From Bacteroidota bacterium (GTDB lineage Bacteria > Bacteroidota > Bacteroidia > AKYH767-A > OLB10), in contig JAHEYP010000002.1 of assembly GCA_023251535.1 (NCBI GenBank), positions 62,001 to 126,000 on the forward strand: 64,000 bases of DNA. Direction: 5' to 3'. The notes beneath the pieces are model-generated. The model saw only the letters and a list, made by a program, of their open reading frames with translations, was not told where the DNA came from and made no database searches. How positions within the stretch are numbered: position 1 is the first letter of the stretch; every line of letters begins with the position of its first letter. Made by a program: the position numbers and the translations under genes. Shown piece after piece: positions 62,418 to 64,000 of the stretch.

Positions 62418-63641
62418 ATGTCGCTTATACCATTTGCTCCACCCCGTATCGATGATGAAATCATTAACGAAGTAGTTGCTACGCTTAAATCGGGATGGAT
62501 AACTACAGGACCAAGAACAAAGCAATTCGAGAAGAACCTTTCTGCTTATAACGGAAATGCAGCTACCCTATGCTTGAATTCGGCTACGGCGGGATTAGAA
62601 ATTATGCTTCGTTGGTTTGGAGTTAAAGAAGGCGATGAAGTAATAATACCTGCCTATACTTATTCTGCTACTGCTAATGTTGTGGTTCATTGTGGAGCGA
62701 CTCCGGTTTTAGTAGATACAAATGCTGATGATTTTAATATAAATGTTGAAGCTATTCGCGAGGCAATTACAAAAAATACAAAAGTGATAATGCCTGTTGA
62801 TTTTGCAGGTTACCCTTGCGATTATGATGCAATAAATGCATTAGTTAACGAGGCATCAATAAAATCATTATTCAATGCTGAAACGGAGGAGCAAAAGAAA
62901 TTAGGACGCATCATGATATTGTCGGATGCCGCTCATTCTTTAGGTGGATTTTATAAAGGAAGAAGAACAGGAATACTAGCCGATGTAACCGTATTCTCTT
63001 TTCACGCAGTAAAAAATCTTACTACTGCCGAAGGTGGTGCCATCGCATTGAACTTTTCTGAGCCGTTCAACAATGAAGATATTTACAAGTATCTATGCAT
63101 ATATACCCTTCACGGACAAAACAAAGATGCCTTAGCGAAAATGCAAAAAGGCAATTGGCGTTATGATATTATTGAAGCAGGATTTAAATGCAACATGACC
63201 GATATTATGGCTGCTATCGGTTTAGTTGAATTAACTCGTTACGATAACGATACTTTATTAGTTCGTAAAGCAATTTGTGATAAATATGCTGTTAAGTTAA
63301 GCGGATACTCATGGGCTGAATTACCTCCTCTTGCCTCTCAAAGTGCAATTACTTCGTATCATTTATTCCCTCTTAGAATTAAAGGAATAAACGAACAACA
63401 AAGAGATCAAATTATTCAAAAGATTTTCGATTTTGATGTAAGCGTGAATGTGCATTTTATTCCTCTTCCAATGCTTTCGTTCTATAAAAACAAAGGATAT
63501 AATATTTCAAACTATCCTGTTACTTTTAATAACTATAGCCGCGAAATATCACTTCCTGTATTCTATAATCTTACTGACGAGATGGTTGATCGTGTTTTGA
63601 ACGCCGTAGTCAGTTCTGTAGAAGCTGTAATTAATGCCTAA
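62418..63641 (+). CDS. DegT/DnrJ/EryC1/StrS sugar aminotransferase
   Basis: A PLP enzyme of 407 residues from the ATG at 62418 (MSLIPFAPPRIDDEIINEV); a TTG two codons earlier would also be in frame. Features are the substrate motif GWITTGPRTKQFE, the phosphate loop NSATAGLEI, DAAHSLGG and the Schiff-base Lys in SFHAVKNLTTAEGG. These enzymes put an amino group on a keto-sugar nucleotide. A partner dehydratase is not in the window and may follow the sugar transferase. Confidence 0.93.
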   Translation: MSLIPFAPPRIDDEIINEVVATLKSGWITTGPRTKQFEKNLSAYNGNAATLCLNSATAGLEIMLRWFGVKEGDEVIIPAYTYSATANVVVHCGATPVLVDTNADDFNINVEAIREAITKNTKVIMPVDFAGYPCDYDAINALVNEASIKSLFNAETEEQKKLGRIMILSDAAHSLGGFYKGRRTGILADVTVFSFHAVKNLTTAEGGAIALNFSEPFNNEDIYKYLCIYTLHGQNKDALAKMQKGNWRYDIIEAGFKCNMTDIMAAIGLVELTRYDNDTLLVRKAICDKYAVKLSGYSWAELPPLASQSAITSYHLFPLRIKGINEQQRDQIIQKIFDFDVSVNVHFIPLPMLSFYKNKGYNISNYPVTFNNYSREISLPVFYNLTDEMVDRVLNAVVSSVEAVINA

Positions 63642-63646
63642 TAATA

Positions 63647-64000
63647 ATGATTAAGCGACTCTTCGATTTAGTAATTGTATTGCCATTATTATTGCTGGTG
63701 AGTCCGATTTTATTGGTAATTGGTATTTTGATAAAACTAAATAGCAATGGACCAATATTTTATCTGCAGCAGCGCGTCGGAATAAATGGTAGCGACTTCT
63801 TTATATACAAATTCAGAACGATGAGAATCGGTGCTGATAAATTGGGATTATTAACGGTCGGTGGACGTGATCCGCGAGTGACATCTGTTGGCTATTTTTT
63901 AAGAAAGTATAAACTCGATGAATTACCGCAATTAATCAATGTGGTGAATGGAACAATGAGTTTAGTGGGACCTCGTCCCGAAGTCAGAAAATACGTCGAC
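63647..64000 (+). CDS. Sugar transferase, N-terminal part (cut by window end)
   Basis: A frame of 118 codons continues to the window edge. It has a membrane helix (LVIVLPLLLLVSPILLVIGI) and the bacterial sugar transferase motifs GPIFYLQQRVG, FFIYKFRTM, RKYKLDELPQLINV and MSLVGPRPE of the PglC/WcaJ family. It transfers the first sugar phosphate to undecaprenyl phosphate and so starts glycan assembly. The short N-terminus suggests the small PglC type. The gene continues beyond the window. Confidence 0.9.
   Translation, partial: MIKRLFDLVIVLPLLLLVSPILLVIGILIKLNSNGPIFYLQQRVGINGSDFFIYKFRTMRIGADKLGLLTVGGRDPRVTSVGYFLRKYKLDELPQLINVVNGTMSLVGPRPEVRKYVD

Noticed and set aside
53960-64000. Polysaccharide operon as a recent mobile island
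   Set aside because: There is no integrase, tRNA or attachment site in view and no obvious composition change by eye; the far end is outside the window.

Overview
The window is a low-GC chromosome segment from a member of the Bacteroidota, most like Flavobacteriales or a close relative. The evidence is type IX secretion (T9SS) sorting domains on large exported proteins, promoters with the Bacteroidota -7 box TAnnTTTG, a CcoN-CcoO fusion oxidase, DUF4835/PorD, a GldI-like FKBP lipoprotein, and the gene orders bamD-rpoZ-coaBC-porD-recN and zapA-6S RNA-rny. I saw no rRNA, tRNA, CRISPR array or intact insertion sequence.

Layout. 1-2034: end of an operon of exported T9SS-type proteins. 2502-8354 (minus): bamD, rpoZ, coaBC, porD, recN and fabI, a core block. 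8527-10164 (plus): an alpha-oxoamine-synthase-type enzyme and a Lys/Ala-rich histone-H1-like protein. 10165-14186: a dispersed noncoding repeat (copies A and B) around an operon of exported proteins, two of which are paralogues of the 1078-2034 gene. 14187-16643 (minus): two FKBP lipoproteins and NrnA, divergent from ndk. 17.1-19.9 kb: a nested inverted repeat, a small membrane ORF, a DciA-like gene, a SAM hydrolase and repeat copy C. 19.9-32.8 kb: an oxidase subunit III, a hydroxyacyl-CoA dehydrogenase, a 1089-residue reprolysin-like protease, a 1478-residue mosaic surface protein, a TetR/SDR pair, an Smr protein and a DUF922 protease.

32.9-49.6 kb is a microaerobic-respiration island. It holds an MBL/beta-CASP protein, a DUF2892 membrane protein, a soluble PAS histidine kinase, a receiver-CRP fusion regulator, ccoI, ccoS, ccoNO, ccoQ, ccoP, ccoG, ccoH/fixH and a SafE-like protein. 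A divergent TSUP-CDF-universal-stress operon follows. Four promoters here (DUF2892, ccoI, ccoS-ccoNOQP, and the TSUP operon) each carry an FNR/CRP-type dyad whose centre lies exactly 51.5 bp upstream of the first base of the -7 box. That fixed geometry, with the linked receiver-CRP regulator, suggests a local oxygen/redox regulon. I consider it the most interesting signal in the window.

49.6-53.9 kb holds an M23 peptidase, a coiled-coil protein with zapA, a 6S-type RNA and rny. From 53.96 kb to the window end runs a tightly overlapped cell-surface polysaccharide operon: flippase, GNAT-like protein, deacetylase-like protein, three glycosyltransferases, UDP-GlcNAc 2-epimerase, O-antigen-ligase/polymerase-like protein, DegT aminotransferase, and a sugar transferase cut by the window edge.
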